Origin: Rhodovulum sp. 12E13
GTDB taxonomy: Bacteria > Pseudomonadota > Alphaproteobacteria > Rhodobacterales > Rhodobacteraceae
NCBI RefSeq assembly: GCF_003340565.1
Contig: NZ_QPLK01000014.1
Location: 1 to 64,000, forward strand
Direction: 5' to 3'
DNA: 64,000 bases
Each line of letters starts with the position of its first letter. Position 1 is the first letter of the stretch. The notes beneath the pieces were generated by a model. The model made no database searches. It had not been told where the DNA came from and saw only the letters and a list, made by a program, of their open reading frames with translations. Shown here in pieces: positions 13,265 to 21,983 of the stretch. The position numbers and the translations under genes were made by a program.

Positions 13265-14218
13265 TCAGACCGGGTTCGGCGGGGTGCGGCCCTCGAGCAG
13301 GGCGCGGGCATTCTCGACGGCCATCAGGCCCATCGCCTCGCGCACCTCGAGCGCCGCCGTGCCGAGATGCGGCAGGAGCACCACGTTCTCCATCGCCATC
13401 AGCGCCTCGGGCACCTTCGGCTCGAACTCGTAGACATCGAGCCCCGCGCCGGCGATGCGGCCCGCCGAAAGCGCCTCGATCAGCGCCGCTTCGTCGACCA
13501 CGTCGCCGCGCGCGATGTTGACGAGCCGACCGCCGGATTTCATTGCCGATAGCGCGCCCGCGTCGATCAGGTGATGCGTCTCGGCCGTGGCAGGCACGGC
13601 CAGTACCACGACATCGGCGGCCCCCATCACCTCGTGCAGCGTGTCCAGCCGGCGGGCAGGCACGCCCGGATCGGGCACCGGCGAGCGGTTGTAGAACACG
13701 ACGTCCATGCCGAAGCCGTTGTGGGCGCGCGCCGCGATGGCCTTGCCGATCCGTCCCATGCCGACGATGCCGAGCGTCTTGCCGGTCATGTGCAGGCCGA
13801 GCATCTGGGTCGGCTGCCAGCCTGTCCACCGGCCCGCGCGCACCATCCGCTCGCCCTCGCCGGCGCGACGGCAGACCATCAGCATCAGCGTCAGCGCGAT
13901 GTCGGCGGTCGCGTCGGTGACGGCGCCAGGAGTGTTGGTCACCGCCACCCCCGCCGCCGCTGCGGCCGGCGCGTCGATATGGTTGTAGCCGACGCCGAAA
14001 TTGGCCAGCCCGCGGCAGCGGAACGGCCCGCCCTCGAACGCCTCGGCGCGGAAGCCGTCGCCGAGGGTGGGGATCACCACGTCGTAGGCCTGCATCGCCG
14101 CATGCGCCTCGGCCGGGGTCAGCGGCGTCTCTTCCTCGCGCACGGTGACGCTGGCGAAGCTCCGCGCGGCCGCGAGCACAGCGTCGGGCAGCATTCGGGT
14201 GATGAGCATGTCGGGCAT
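13265..14218 (-). CDS. D-isomer-specific 2-hydroxyacid dehydrogenase (glyoxylate/hydroxypyruvate reductase type)
   Basis: This 317-residue cytoplasmic NAD(P)H enzyme has the standard family layout. The Rossmann motif is GIVGMGRIGKAIA near residue 150. The catalytic Arg is in NIARGDVVDE, the Glu in YEFEPKVPEAL and the His in LLPHLGTA. The substrate is probably glyoxylate or hydroxypyruvate, judging from the GVGYNHID and TNTPG motifs of the GRHPR subgroup, but related 2-ketoacids are possible. The ATG at 14216-14218 has GGAGG 8 bases upstream. It is not obviously in an operon with its neighbours. Confidence 0.88.
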   Translation of the reverse strand: MPDMLITRMLPDAVLAAARSFASVTVREEETPLTPAEAHAAMQAYDVVIPTLGDGFRAEAFEGGPFRCRGLANFGVGYNHIDAPAAAAAGVAVTNTPGAVTDATADIALTLMLMVCRRAGEGERMVRAGRWTGWQPTQMLGLHMTGKTLGIVGMGRIGKAIAARAHNGFGMDVVFYNRSPVPDPGVPARRLDTLHEVMGAADVVVLAVPATAETHHLIDAGALSAMKSGGRLVNIARGDVVDEAALIEALSAGRIAGAGLDVYEFEPKVPEALMAMENVVLLPHLGTAALEVREAMGLMAVENARALLEGRTPPNPV

Positions 14219-14323
14219 GGCGCGTCCTCCCTGTGTCGCGGCGGCCTGCCGCTGCGCGAGGGTTAGCCGGGCCGACTTGCCGCCGCAACGGCAGCGGCGC
14301 GCCGCTGCCCGATCCGCCGGGCC

Positions 14324-14680
14324 TCAGTGCAGGCGCGCGCCGGGCGGCACCTCTGCGTCCGGCGCGACGAGCACGACCGCGCCATCGTCGTCAGACACGC
14401 CGAGCACCAGCACCTCGGACACGAACGGCCCGATCCTGCGGGGCGGGAAGTTGACCACCGCCAGCACCTGCCGCCCGACCAGCGCCTCGGGGGCGTAGCG
14501 GGCGGTGATCTGCGCCGAGCTGTTCCTCACGCCGATGTCGGGGCCGAAATCGACCCGCAGCTTCAACGCCGGCTTGCGCGCCTCGGGGAACGGCTCGGCC
14601 GCCACGACCCGCCCCGCGCGGATATCGACCGCGAGGAAGTCGTCGAGCGCGATCTGCGGAGCTGCCGGACCGTCGCTCAT
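14324..14680 (-). CDS. csaA: CsaA-like tRNA-binding domain protein
   Basis: The 118-residue stand-alone OB-fold (EMAP II/CsaA) protein has the family motifs DIRAGRVVAAEPFPEARKPA, LKLRVDFG, NSSAQIT and VVNFPPRRIGPF. Members bind tRNA and have been reported to have chaperone activity. Length is close to that of Bacillus CsaA (about 110). The ATG (14678-14680) overlaps the proC stop as ATGA, so the two are translationally coupled; I recall this pair in related genomes. Confidence 0.88.
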   Translation of the reverse strand: MSDGPAAPQIALDDFLAVDIRAGRVVAAEPFPEARKPALKLRVDFGPDIGVRNSSAQITARYAPEALVGRQVLAVVNFPPRRIGPFVSEVLVLGVSDDDGAVVLVAPDAEVPPGARLH

Positions 14681-15480
14681 CGGCCGAGCTCCCGCGAGCG
14701 GTCGGCGGCCGCGGCCACGGTGCGGCGCATCAGGTCGGGCAGCTCGTCGGTCAGCACGGCGAGGCCCGCCGCCGTGGTGCCCTTCTGCGAGGTGACGGAC
14801 TCGCGCAGCTCGGCCGCGCTCGCCTGAGACGCGTCGAGCAGCGCGCCCGCCCCCGCCACGGTGGCGCGTGCGAGCGCCATGGCCAGATCGGGGGCGAGAC
14901 CCTGCGCCTCGCCGGCCTGCGCGAGCGCCTCGACGAGGTGGAAGACGTAGCCGGGGCCGGACCCGGACACGGCCGTCACCGCATCCATCTGATCCTCGCT
15001 TTCGAGCCGCACCGTCGTGCCCACGGCCGACAGGAGCGCCTCGGCGAGCGCGAGCCCGGCCTCGCCGGCGGCGGCGTTGGCGATCAGCGCGGTCACGCCG
15101 CGGCCGACCGAGGCGGGCAGGTTCGGCATGGCGCGCACGATCGGCGTGCCCGGCGGCAGCGCGGCCTCGAAACGGCCGAGCGGCGTCCCGGCCGCGATCG
15201 ACACCACGAGCGTCTCCGGTCCGCCGAGATGGGCGACCTGCGGCAGAGCGGCGTCCATCATCTGCGGCTTGACGGCGAGCAGCAGAACGGCGGGCCGCTC
15301 GGGCAGGGAGCCGCCCAGATGCACGCCGGCGTCCCGGAGCCAGTCGGACGGGGCGGGGTCGATGACGTGGACGGCGGAGGGGGGCACGCCTTGCGCCAGC
15401 CACCCTTCGAGCATCGCTCCGCCCATCCGGCCGCAGCCGAGCAGCACCATCCCGCGCCGCGTCACCTCGTCGAGCGTCAT
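14677..15480 (-). CDS. proC: Pyrroline-5-carboxylate reductase
   Basis: This is the last step of proline synthesis, reducing pyrroline-5-carboxylate with NAD(P)H. The 267 residues are of normal length. The N-terminal Rossmann motif is LLGCGRMGGAMLEGW. RAMPNLPASVGRGVTAL and the C-terminal AVSGSGPGYVFHLVEAL and SQKGTTAAGL motifs are diagnostic. The ATG at 15478-15480 has GGGAGGGA upstream. It is followed by csaA with an ATGA overlap. Proline is also an osmolyte, but nothing here shows osmotic control. Confidence 0.95.
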   Translation of the reverse strand: MTLDEVTRRGMVLLGCGRMGGAMLEGWLAQGVPPSAVHVIDPAPSDWLRDAGVHLGGSLPERPAVLLLAVKPQMMDAALPQVAHLGGPETLVVSIAAGTPLGRFEAALPPGTPIVRAMPNLPASVGRGVTALIANAAAGEAGLALAEALLSAVGTTVRLESEDQMDAVTAVSGSGPGYVFHLVEALAQAGEAQGLAPDLAMALARATVAGAGALLDASQASAAELRESVTSQKGTTAAGLAVLTDELPDLMRRTVAAAADRSRELGR

Positions 15481-15540
15481 CGCGTCCCTCCCTGCGTGCC
15501 GGGCGACGCTAGAACCGCGGCCCGCAGACTGCAACCGGGG

Positions 15541-15605
15541 CGGGGGCGCTGCCCCCGTCGCCGCCTGCGCGGCGACTCCCCCGGGATACTTGGAGCAAGA
15601 AGAAG
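15541..15605 (+). repeat. Intergenic hairpin repeat, copy A
   Basis: The element has a GGGGGCGCTGCCCCC hairpin, a second hairpin with GTCGCC/GGCGAC arms, then TCCCCCGGGATACTTGG and a CAAGAAGAA tail. The second C-run can also pair with the first G-run, so two mutually exclusive folds exist. Related copies are at 22823, 44626 and 46138. Confidence 0.8.
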
Positions 15606-15937
15606 CCGGGGCGACCGGGGCGATGGGTCAAGGTGGCGCCCCGGCTCACGGTGCGTCGGCGCGCCTGCGGGCACGCCGGCGCATCGGCTGGGTGCCGGGG
15701 CCGTGCGGCCGCGGCGTTCGGTGGGGAAGGCGGGGAGGCTCGCGCGGGGCCTGGGACGGGGACACGGGCGGTGCCCGCGTCGCGGCGGCGGCGTGGTCGC
15801 GGCCTGCCCCGCCGCGCAGAGCGGGGATCGGAGCGACGGCGCAGGCTTCGGCGATCGTGGGCAGCCCGGCGCGGGGCGGGGACTGCTCCGTGCCACGGCG
15901 CCGCCCCCGGCCTTTCCCGTCCCTGGACCTCCGGCCC
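15606..15937. other. GC-rich non-coding stretch
   Basis: Between repeat copy A and the end of the Hint-domain gene I see no gene with recognisable protein features on either strand and no clear regulatory motif. Confidence 0.5.
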
Positions 15938-16777
15938 TCAGGCGGCGCGGAGACTGTCGAGTTCGAAGGCGGTCAGGCGCGGCACGGACAGCGGGCCGAA
16001 GCCGCCCGTTCCGTCATCCGCCGCCGGGTCGATGTGGGGGAAGAGCGCGAGGAAAAGCTCGAGCGTCTCGCGCGTCATCATCGAAGCGGGGTCGGCGCCG
16101 GGGTGATAGCTCTCGACCTCCATGCCGTTGGCGCGGATCACCTGCTGGCCGTGGAAGGCGAGGTGGAACACCCTGACCGGCGATACGGGCGTCACGCGGA
16201 TCGCCCCGTCGCCGTCGACGAAGGCGCGCGCCGGCGCGAAGGCCTCGGCCGCACCGACGAGGTCTCGGCAGGCGGCGGACCGGTAGAGCACCCGCGCCCG
16301 CGGCCCGAGCACAAGGTCGGGAGCGGGACGGCCGAAGCCGAAGGCATCGGCGGACATCCGGGTGAGACTGGCCGCCTCGAGCCCGCCCGGGGCCGCGCCC
16401 GGACCGAGACCGCGCATGTCGGGGTAGACCGTCATCGCGCCGACCCAGAGCAGGGGCTGCGGCCCGGCGTTGACGGTCTCGATCATCATGCCCGGCACGA
16501 GATCCTCCACCGCGACCGGCCCTTCGGCCGTGGCGACGAGGGTGCCGCGGGCAAGGGCGGCGAAGGCATCTTCGAAGACGGGTGTCGCAGGGGCGACGCG
16601 GGTGAATTCGTCGAGGGACCCGTCGCCGGCGAGGGCGCGGATGTCGTAGCGGCGCGTGAGAGGCTGGTCGCGCCCGATATCCGCGCCCCCGCGGGCGGGT
16701 CTGGAGAAGGGCCTGCTCGCGAGGGCCCTGGGACGTCCCGTCGCGCTGCGCGCGGCGGGGGAGAGAGGGGTCGCCAT
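15938..16777 (-). CDS. Hint (hedgehog/intein) domain protein, catalytic Cys absent
   Basis: The 279-residue protein has a basic, low-complexity N-terminus (1-65) and a Hint module typical of Rhodobacterales proteins from about residue 85 (ALARGTLVATAEGPVAVEDL, then LLWVGAMTV). Later HGQQVIRANGMEVESYHPG matches the C-terminal Hint part. The residue before the ARGT/TPGT motif, normally the nucleophilic Cys, is Ala, so protein self-cleavage is not expected. Related proteins are often secreted RTX-type products, but no RTX repeats or signal peptide are seen here. The ATG at 16775-16777 has AAAGGA upstream. A LuxR-box-like palindrome lies about 180 bp upstream. Confidence 0.8.
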   Translation of the reverse strand: MATPLSPAARSATGRPRALASRPFSRPARGGADIGRDQPLTRRYDIRALAGDGSLDEFTRVAPATPVFEDAFAALARGTLVATAEGPVAVEDLVPGMMIETVNAGPQPLLWVGAMTVYPDMRGLGPGAAPGGLEAASLTRMSADAFGFGRPAPDLVLGPRARVLYRSAACRDLVGAAEAFAPARAFVDGDGAIRVTPVSPVRVFHLAFHGQQVIRANGMEVESYHPGADPASMMTRETLELFLALFPHIDPAADDGTGGFGPLSVPRLTAFELDSLRAA

Positions 16778-16957
16778 GCGTCCGATCCTTTCGGGTCGGT
16801 CACGACTGCACGGCCCCCACCGGCTGCAGAAGGACGTTGTGTGAGCATGGTGATGCCGCAGGTCGATCGGCTTCGTCAAAAAGTCGTCGTCTTTCGATCG
16901 GCTCCCGTGTGCAATCCGCATCGCGGCGCAGGATCTGTTTCCGGGTGACGGTCCGAT

Positions 16958-16975
16958 CCTGCCACATTTGGCAGG
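16958..16975. promoter_or_regulatory. LuxR-box-like perfect palindrome upstream of the Hint gene
   Basis: CCTGCCA-CATT-TGGCAGG is an 18-bp perfect dyad closely resembling las/lux-type boxes (consensus with CTGCCA...TGGCAG arms and an AT-containing centre). It lies between pgeF (upstream on the same strand) and the Hint gene. No luxI/luxR gene is in the window, so a quorum-sensing role is only inferred. It could instead be a transcript hairpin after pgeF. Confidence 0.45.
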
Positions 16976-17075
16976 TGGCGATTCCGAATCGGGTGATCGC
17001 ACGGTCCCGCATGTGCCGGTCGCGATGGCTCCGACGCGGCGGGGCGGGTGACCGCGCGCTCCGGGGCGCGGCGCG

Positions 17076-17834
17076 CTAGAGCCGGATCGCGGTGATCAGG
17101 CGACCGTAATCGGCCTCTGCCCGGTGCACCGAGCGCCGGTAGGAGTAGAAGCGCGCCTCGTCGGCATAGGTGCACTGCCGGGTCCATTCGGCATGGCCGA
17201 TCCCGGCCGAGCGCAGGCGGTGGAGCGAGTAGCCGGGCAGGTCGAACTGCGACCTGTCGCCCTTGCCGCCCGCGAAGAAGCGGGCGTTCCCGCGATCCTC
17301 GTCGACGAAGCGTTCGACGAATTCCGGGCCGACCTCGTAGGCGCCCTGGCTGATCGTGGGGCCGATGACGGCGGCCACCCGCCCGCGCCCGGCGCCGAGT
17401 GCCTCCATCGCCTCGAGCGTCGCCTCCAGGATGCCGTCGAGAGCGCCGCGCCAGCCGGCATGGGCCGCGCCGATCACGCCTGCCTCGGCATCGGCGAAGA
17501 GCACCGGCTGGCAGTCGGCGGTGAGCACCGAGAGGGCGAGGCCCGGCACGTCCGTCACCATCGCGTCGGCGCGCTCCTGCCCGTGGCGGCCGCCCTCCGT
17601 GACCTGCACGACGTTGGCCGAGTGCACCTGCGTGACCGAGATCAGCGCCTCGGGCGCGACCCCCATCGCATCGGCCACGCGCGCCCTGTTGATCTCGACC
17701 GCGTGCGCCTGGTCGGACGAACCGCGCCCGCAGTTCAGCCCCGCGAAGATGCCCGACGAGGCGCCACCCCGCCGGGTGAAGAAGCCGTGGCGGAGGGGGG
17801 CAAGGGCGTCGGCTGTGAGGATCTCGAGCGTCAT
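17076..17834 (-). CDS. pgeF: PgeF/YfiH-type purine nucleoside phosphorylase / cell-wall editing protein (former laccase domain)
   Basis: The 252-residue protein has all family metal-site motifs: VTQVHSANV, TADCQPVLFAD and GAAHAGWRGAL, plus the N-terminal HGFFTRRGGAS and GLNCGRG. Members were long called multicopper polyphenol oxidases. They are now known as zinc-dependent purine nucleoside enzymes (FAMIN-like), or PgeF for peptidoglycan editing. It follows lgt and the MidA-like gene on the same strand with a 168-base gap, an order common in Rhodobacterales. The ribosome-binding site before the ATG at 17832-17834 is weak. Confidence 0.93.
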   Translation of the reverse strand: MTLEILTADALAPLRHGFFTRRGGASSGIFAGLNCGRGSSDQAHAVEINRARVADAMGVAPEALISVTQVHSANVVQVTEGGRHGQERADAMVTDVPGLALSVLTADCQPVLFADAEAGVIGAAHAGWRGALDGILEATLEAMEALGAGRGRVAAVIGPTISQGAYEVGPEFVERFVDEDRGNARFFAGGKGDRSQFDLPGYSLHRLRSAGIGHAEWTRQCTYADEARFYSYRRSVHRAEADYGRLITAIRL

Positions 17835-18002
17835 TCGATGTGCCGGGGCGGAAAGGTTGCGTGGCGGTGTCGTCGCGTGCGGGTCGGGTCGGTCTGTTCC
17901 TGGGCGGCGATCCGGCGCCGTGTCGTCGTCTGTCTGGTCTTTCCGGGCGGCGGGCCGGTCGTGGGAACGTGTGGGCCGGCCGGGCCTCGGCCGGCGGTCA
18001 TT

Positions 18003-19223
18003 CTACGCGCGGGGCCGGCCGTGGGAGGGCCGGGTGGTCGGATCGCCGGAGCCGGTCGCCGGTGCGCGGCCGGAGAAGCCGGCGGGCGGGGGAGCGCCGG
18101 GGGCGGTCAGCGCCATCGCCTTGAACACCGTCCCCATCCGGGCGGCGTCGGTCAAGCGGCGCGCGGCGTCGAGATGGCTTTCGCGCCCCGGCCCCGTCGG
18201 CAGGGCTCGGGCCAGCGCCTCGGTCCGCGGCCCCAGGCCGAGGCGCATCAGCCACTCGCCCTGCGGCTCGGGCCCCCAGGCCTCGGCTCCCTCGGCGCGG
18301 GCGGCACGCGCCACCGCTTCGAAATCGACATGGGCGGTGAGATCGGCGGCGCCCGGTGCGTCGAGGGGCTCGGCGGGTGCATGGGCGCGCACCGCCTGCA
18401 GCGTGTCGCCGCGCGAGCGCCAGCCGCCGTAGTCGACGAGGAGCGCGCAGCCGCCATGCGCCGCGACCCTGCGAGCGATCTCTCCGACGACGGCGGGCAG
18501 GGCGGGGCAGAGCTCGACCATCTCGCCCTCGGCGGTGTCCTCCAGCCGGGTCTCGAGCGCGTCGAGCCGTGCCGGGGGGGCGAGCGCGAAGACGAGCCGA
18601 CCGCCCTCTGCCGTGACCACCCTCTCGCGCCACCCCGTGCCGTCGCGGACGAACTGGCGGATCGGCAGCGCGTCGAGGAACTCGTTGGCGACGAGGAAGA
18701 GCGGGCGGCAGCGGGGGAGGGCGTCGGCGCGGTCGACCCAGCTCGCGCCCGCCACCCGCTCGGCCTGGGCCGCGCGCAGGCGAGGCGACGCCTCGACCAG
18801 CGTGATCGAGGCCGCGTCACGGAAGCCGGGCACCGCGGCTGTCGCGCGCAACAGGTCGGCCATCAGCGTGCCGCGGCCGGGGCCGAGCTCGGCCAGCGTG
18901 AACGGCGCCGGGCGGCCCTGGTCGAGCCAGGCCTGCGCCAGCGCGAGGCCGACGAGCTCTCCGAACATCTGGGTGATCTCGGGCGCAGTGGTGAAATCGC
19001 CCGCCGCGCCGAGAGGATCGCGGGTGGTATAGTAGCCGTGCGCCGGGTGCAGCAGCGCCTCGGCCATGAACTCTGCCACCGTGATCGGCCCTGTCGTGGC
19101 GATGCGGCGGAGCAGAAGGTCGGCGAGGCGGGTTTGCCCGGCATCCCGGTCGCCGTCGGGGCCGCCGTCCGGGCCGCCCTCCGATCCGGGCGCTGCGCCC
19201 CGATCCGCCGCGCCCCGGCTCAT
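18003..19223 (-). CDS. SAM-dependent methyltransferase of the MidA/NDUFAF7 family
   Basis: The 406-residue protein starts with a Gly/Asp-rich tail. The conserved segments follow: [39 protein letters not shown], the SAM-binding [23 protein letters not shown] and LLVDYGGW. Mitochondrial NDUFAF7 methylates an arginine of complex I subunit NDUFS2. Bacterial homologues may do likewise, but that is not shown here. The C-terminus (last 30 residues) is low complexity. The ATG overlaps the lgt stop as ATGA. Confidence 0.9.
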   Translation of the reverse strand: MSRGAADRGAAPGSEGGPDGGPDGDRDAGQTRLADLLLRRIATTGPITVAEFMAEALLHPAHGYYTTRDPLGAAGDFTTAPEITQMFGELVGLALAQAWLDQGRPAPFTLAELGPGRGTLMADLLRATAAVPGFRDAASITLVEASPRLRAAQAERVAGASWVDRADALPRCRPLFLVANEFLDALPIRQFVRDGTGWRERVVTAEGGRLVFALAPPARLDALETRLEDTAEGEMVELCPALPAVVGEIARRVAAHGGCALLVDYGGWRSRGDTLQAVRAHAPAEPLDAPGAADLTAHVDFEAVARAARAEGAEAWGPEPQGEWLMRLGLGPRTEALARALPTGPGRESHLDAARRLTDAARMGTVFKAMALTAPGAPPPAGFSGRAPATGSGDPTTRPSHGRPRA

Positions 19224-20101
19224 GCCGGACTAGGCCGCCGTGCCAGCGCCCAGCCGACCAGCGCCAGCCCCAGCGCCACCATCGGCAGCGACAGCAGCTG
19301 GCCCATGGTGACGCCGATCGCGCCCGAGCCGATGACGTGGCCCATCGGATTGTCGGCGGTGATGAATTGCGGGTCGGCCTGGCGGAAGATCTCCACCACG
19401 AAGCGCGCCGCCCCGTAGCCCGCGAAGAACAGGCCGGCGACCAGCCCGGGGCGGTGAAAGGCCCGGCGCCGCAGAGCGAGCCACAGCAGCGCCGCGCCGA
19501 GCACCAGCCCCTCGAGCGCCGCCTCGTAGAGTTGCGAGGGGTGGCGGGGCAGACCGAGCGGGTCGGTTGGAAAGACCATCGCCCAGGGGCCGTCCCACGG
19601 TCGGCCCCACAGCTCGGCGTTGACGAAGTTGGCGAGACGCCCCAGCAGCAGCCCCGGCGGCGTGGCGATGGCCAGCGCGTCGGCCGCGCTCAGCCGGTCG
19701 ATCCCGTGGCGGCCGGTGAAGATCCACACCGCCACGACGACGCCCAGCAGGCCGCCATGGAAGGCCATGCCGCCCTGCCAGAGCATGAGGATCTCGAGCG
19801 GATTCGCGAGGTAGTGCAGCGGCTGATAGAACAGCACGAAGCCGAGCCGCCCGCCGAGGATCACCCCGAGGATCACCCAGGTCAGCAGATCCTCGACCTG
19901 CTCCGGGCTCATCGGCGCGCGCCCGCCGGGCCAGAGCGCAGGGCGCCGGACCAGTGCCACGACCATGCGCCAGCCGATCAGGATGCCGGCGATGTAGGCA
20001 AGCGCATACCACCGCAGCGCGAACGACATGCCGAACAGCTCGACCGAGAAGAGATCGGGGCCGATGTCGGGGAAGGGGATGGTGGCCGCGAGTCCCGTCA
20101 T
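19220..20101 (-). CDS. lgt: Prolipoprotein diacylglyceryl transferase
   Basis: This 293-residue inner-membrane enzyme adds diacylglycerol to the lipobox cysteine of prolipoproteins, the first step in lipoprotein maturation. It has seven predicted membrane segments and the Lgt signature [26 protein letters not shown] carries the essential His, and [13 protein letters not shown] follows. The ATG at 20099-20101 is preceded by GGGACAGG. Its leader consists of 14-bp tandem repeats that create further ATGs. The downstream MidA-like gene is coupled by an ATGA overlap. It is divergent from ubiK. Confidence 0.97.
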   Translation of the reverse strand: MTGLAATIPFPDIGPDLFSVELFGMSFALRWYALAYIAGILIGWRMVVALVRRPALWPGGRAPMSPEQVEDLLTWVILGVILGGRLGFVLFYQPLHYLANPLEILMLWQGGMAFHGGLLGVVVAVWIFTGRHGIDRLSAADALAIATPPGLLLGRLANFVNAELWGRPWDGPWAMVFPTDPLGLPRHPSQLYEAALEGLVLGAALLWLALRRRAFHRPGLVAGLFFAGYGAARFVVEIFRQADPQFITADNPMGHVIGSGAIGVTMGQLLSLPMVALGLALVGWALARRPSPA

Positions 20102-20160
20102 GCCTGTCCCGTCCTGCCTGTCCTGTCATGCCTGCCCGGTCATGCCTGCCCGGTCATGAC
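20099..20160 (-). repeat. 14-bp tandem repeats forming micro-ORFs in the lgt leader
   Basis: Two exact 14-bp units (20127-20140 and 20141-20154) are flanked by degenerate units that run into the lgt start codon. On the lgt strand each exact unit reads ATG ACC GGG CAG GCA TGA, a five-codon ORF whose TGA overlaps the next ATG. The ATG at 20127-20129 opens a long frame out of phase with lgt. Each unit also carries a GGGCAGG Shine-Dalgarno-like stretch. Confidence 0.75.
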
Positions 20161-20297
20161 GGCCCAATCGTTCGGTCCCTGTCATGCCCGTGCGGCGCCG
20201 CGTTGGCCGCTTCTCGCCGGGCCGCCGCGGCGAAGTCAACCTTGAGCCGCCCGGCACGGCGGACCATATACCGGCCATGTAACGACGGAGTGCTCCC

Positions 20298-20549
20298 ATG
20301 CAGAGCCGCAACAAGATCCTCGACGACCTCTCGCAGCTCGCCACGAACGCGATGGGCGTGGCGCAGGGGGCCCGCGAGGAGGCCGAGAACGCCCTGAAAT
20401 CGATGATGGACCGCTGGCTCGCCGACCGCGACCTCGTCACGCGGGAAGAGTTCGACGCCGTGCGCGCCCAGGCCCAGAAGGCGCGCGAGGAGAACGAGGC
20501 CCTCAAGGCCCGCATCGAGGCGCTGGAGGCAGCCGGCAAGGCCGGCTGA
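20298..20549 (+). CDS. ubiK: UbiK/YqiC (BMFP) family ubiquinone-biosynthesis accessory factor
   Basis: This 83-residue protein matches the BMFP/UbiK family in length and pattern: an N-terminal amphipathic segment (QSRNKILDDLSQLATNAMG), the RWLADRDLVTREEFD motif and a C-terminal coiled coil (AREENEALKARIEALEA). E. coli UbiK helps the aerobic ubiquinone complex with UbiJ and binds membrane lipid. The ATG at 20298 has CGGAG upstream. It is transcribed away from lgt. Confidence 0.9.
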   Translation: MQSRNKILDDLSQLATNAMGVAQGAREEAENALKSMMDRWLADRDLVTREEFDAVRAQAQKAREENEALKARIEALEAAGKAG

Positions 20550-21161
20550 CGCCGCGCGTTGCGGCGTCCGCGCGCGGGTCGCGGGCGTGACCCGACCCGC
20601 CGGCCCGCTTTCGGGCGCACGCCTGCGCCCCGCGGTCGCTGCCCGGTCCCGCGGAGGGGCCGGAATCGGCCCTCGGCGAGGTCAGGGGCCGGGCCTTGTG
20701 GGGCGGCGTCGCGCGTCAGGCCCGAGCGACGCGCGCACGGCGGAATCGCCGCCCCGGCCCCGGGAGCGTGCGCGACACGCCATGCAACGGATCGCCCCGT
20801 CTGCTCCTGCGCGTCTGGCGCAGACCTCGCCCCCGGCGCGACCACCTCTTCGACCCGCCCACCTTTTCGGCCCGCCTGCCCCTTTTCAGGCCGTTTCGGC
20901 GGGGGTGCCACATTATTGCCACGATTGACCCCGCTCTGGCGCTGTCGCCACATTTTCGCCACCAAAACACCCCGCAGGCGCCCATGCCTCGCGCTTGACC
21001 GTGGGGCGCGCCCTCCATAGCCAAGATGCCCAGAGCGGCGGCCTGCCCCGCTCCCCGGGGCGCACGCCCCGCGCGCAGCCCAGAACGGCGCACTCCCACC
21101 CTTGGCCCGATCCCAGGCCAGCCCGCGGCCGGGCGCCGGATCGCTGCACGGAGGCATCGCG
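20550..21161. other. Non-coding region upstream of the response-regulator gene
   Basis: 612 bases without a credible gene. Most is GC-rich. 20905-20975 is A+T-richer and holds two GCCAC-N6-GCCAC direct repeats (separate entry). Confidence 0.55.
20907..20962. promoter_or_regulatory. Two pairs of GCCAC direct repeats spaced one helical turn
   Basis: GCCAC boxes occur at 20907, 20918, 20947 and 20958. Within each pair the period is 11 bp, the spacing used by OmpR/PhoB-type regulators on direct repeats. The two 16-bp sites match at 14 of 16 positions and are exactly 40 bp apart. They lie about 200 bp upstream of an OmpR-type gene, so autoregulation is an attractive inference. Confidence 0.5.
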
Positions 21162-21983
21162 ATGCGACTTCTGATCACTGACACGAGCTGGCCGATGATG
21201 GCCGCTGCCCATGATCTCGACGCGGCCGGGTTCCGCCTCAGCCGGGTGGAGGACGCAGAGAGCCTGTTCGACTTCGTCCGCCACGGACAACAGGACGCCG
21301 TGCTGGTCGCCGCGCCCCTGCCAGACGCCGAGGCCGATCGCGTGGTCGCGCGGGTCCGCGCGGCTGCGCCCCGCCTGCCGGTCGTGGCGCTGGCCGAGCC
21401 GGGCCTCGACTGGCCCGCGCGCCGCGCCCTCTATGCCGCAGGTGTCGACGCGGTGCTCGACCTGCCGATGCCGGCCGCGGAATTCGCCGCGCGCCTGCGC
21501 GCGATGATCATGGGCGCCGCCGGCTTCCACAGCGGGCGGCTCTGCGCCGGCGGGCTCGAGCTCGACCCCGCCAGCCGCACCGCCTGCGCCGGCCGCCGCC
21601 GCCTGCGTCTGCCGGGCGAGGGCGCCGACGGGCCGAAGCGCATCGCCCTGTCGCCGCGCGAATACGACGTGCTCGAGCTGCTGATGCTCGCCGGCGGCCG
21701 CACCGTGGCGCGCGACGAGGTGATGGACCGGCTTTACGGCTTCGAGGACGAGCCCGGCGCCCGTATCGTCGACGTCTATGTGGCGCGCATCCGCGCCAAG
21801 CTTGCCGCCGCCGGCCTGTCGCCCGGCCTCGTCGAATCGCAGCGTGCCAGGGGGCTGCGCTTCGCCGCCGCGCCCGAGACGCCCGCCGAGGAGCCGCGGG
21901 GCCAGCCCGTCGCCGCGCCCGTCGGAGCGTCGTGCGACCGCACCGACGCGGAGGTCGCCGCGGCCGGGCCAATCGCTGCCTGA
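21162..21983 (+). CDS. OmpR-type response regulator with a degenerate receiver domain
   Basis: The 273 residues hold an N-terminal receiver-like domain (1-115) and a winged-helix DNA-binding domain (about 120-232; LSPREYDVLELLMLAGGRTV, then VDVYVARIRAKL). A 40-residue low-complexity tail follows. In the receiver, the phospho-acceptor Asp is replaced by Ala50 (VLVAAPLPD), the second acidic residue at the N-terminus by Thr8, and the conserved Lys of the KPF loop by Leu. It therefore cannot be phosphorylated normally and is probably controlled by abundance or ligand binding. The ATG at 21162 has GGAGG 7 bases upstream. No histidine kinase adjoins it. Confidence 0.88.
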   Translation: MRLLITDTSWPMMAAAHDLDAAGFRLSRVEDAESLFDFVRHGQQDAVLVAAPLPDAEADRVVARVRAAAPRLPVVALAEPGLDWPARRALYAAGVDAVLDLPMPAAEFAARLRAMIMGAAGFHSGRLCAGGLELDPASRTACAGRRRLRLPGEGADGPKRIALSPREYDVLELLMLAGGRTVARDEVMDRLYGFEDEPGARIVDVYVARIRAKLAAAGLSPGLVESQRARGLRFAAAPETPAEEPRGQPVAAPVGASCDRTDAEVAAAGPIAA

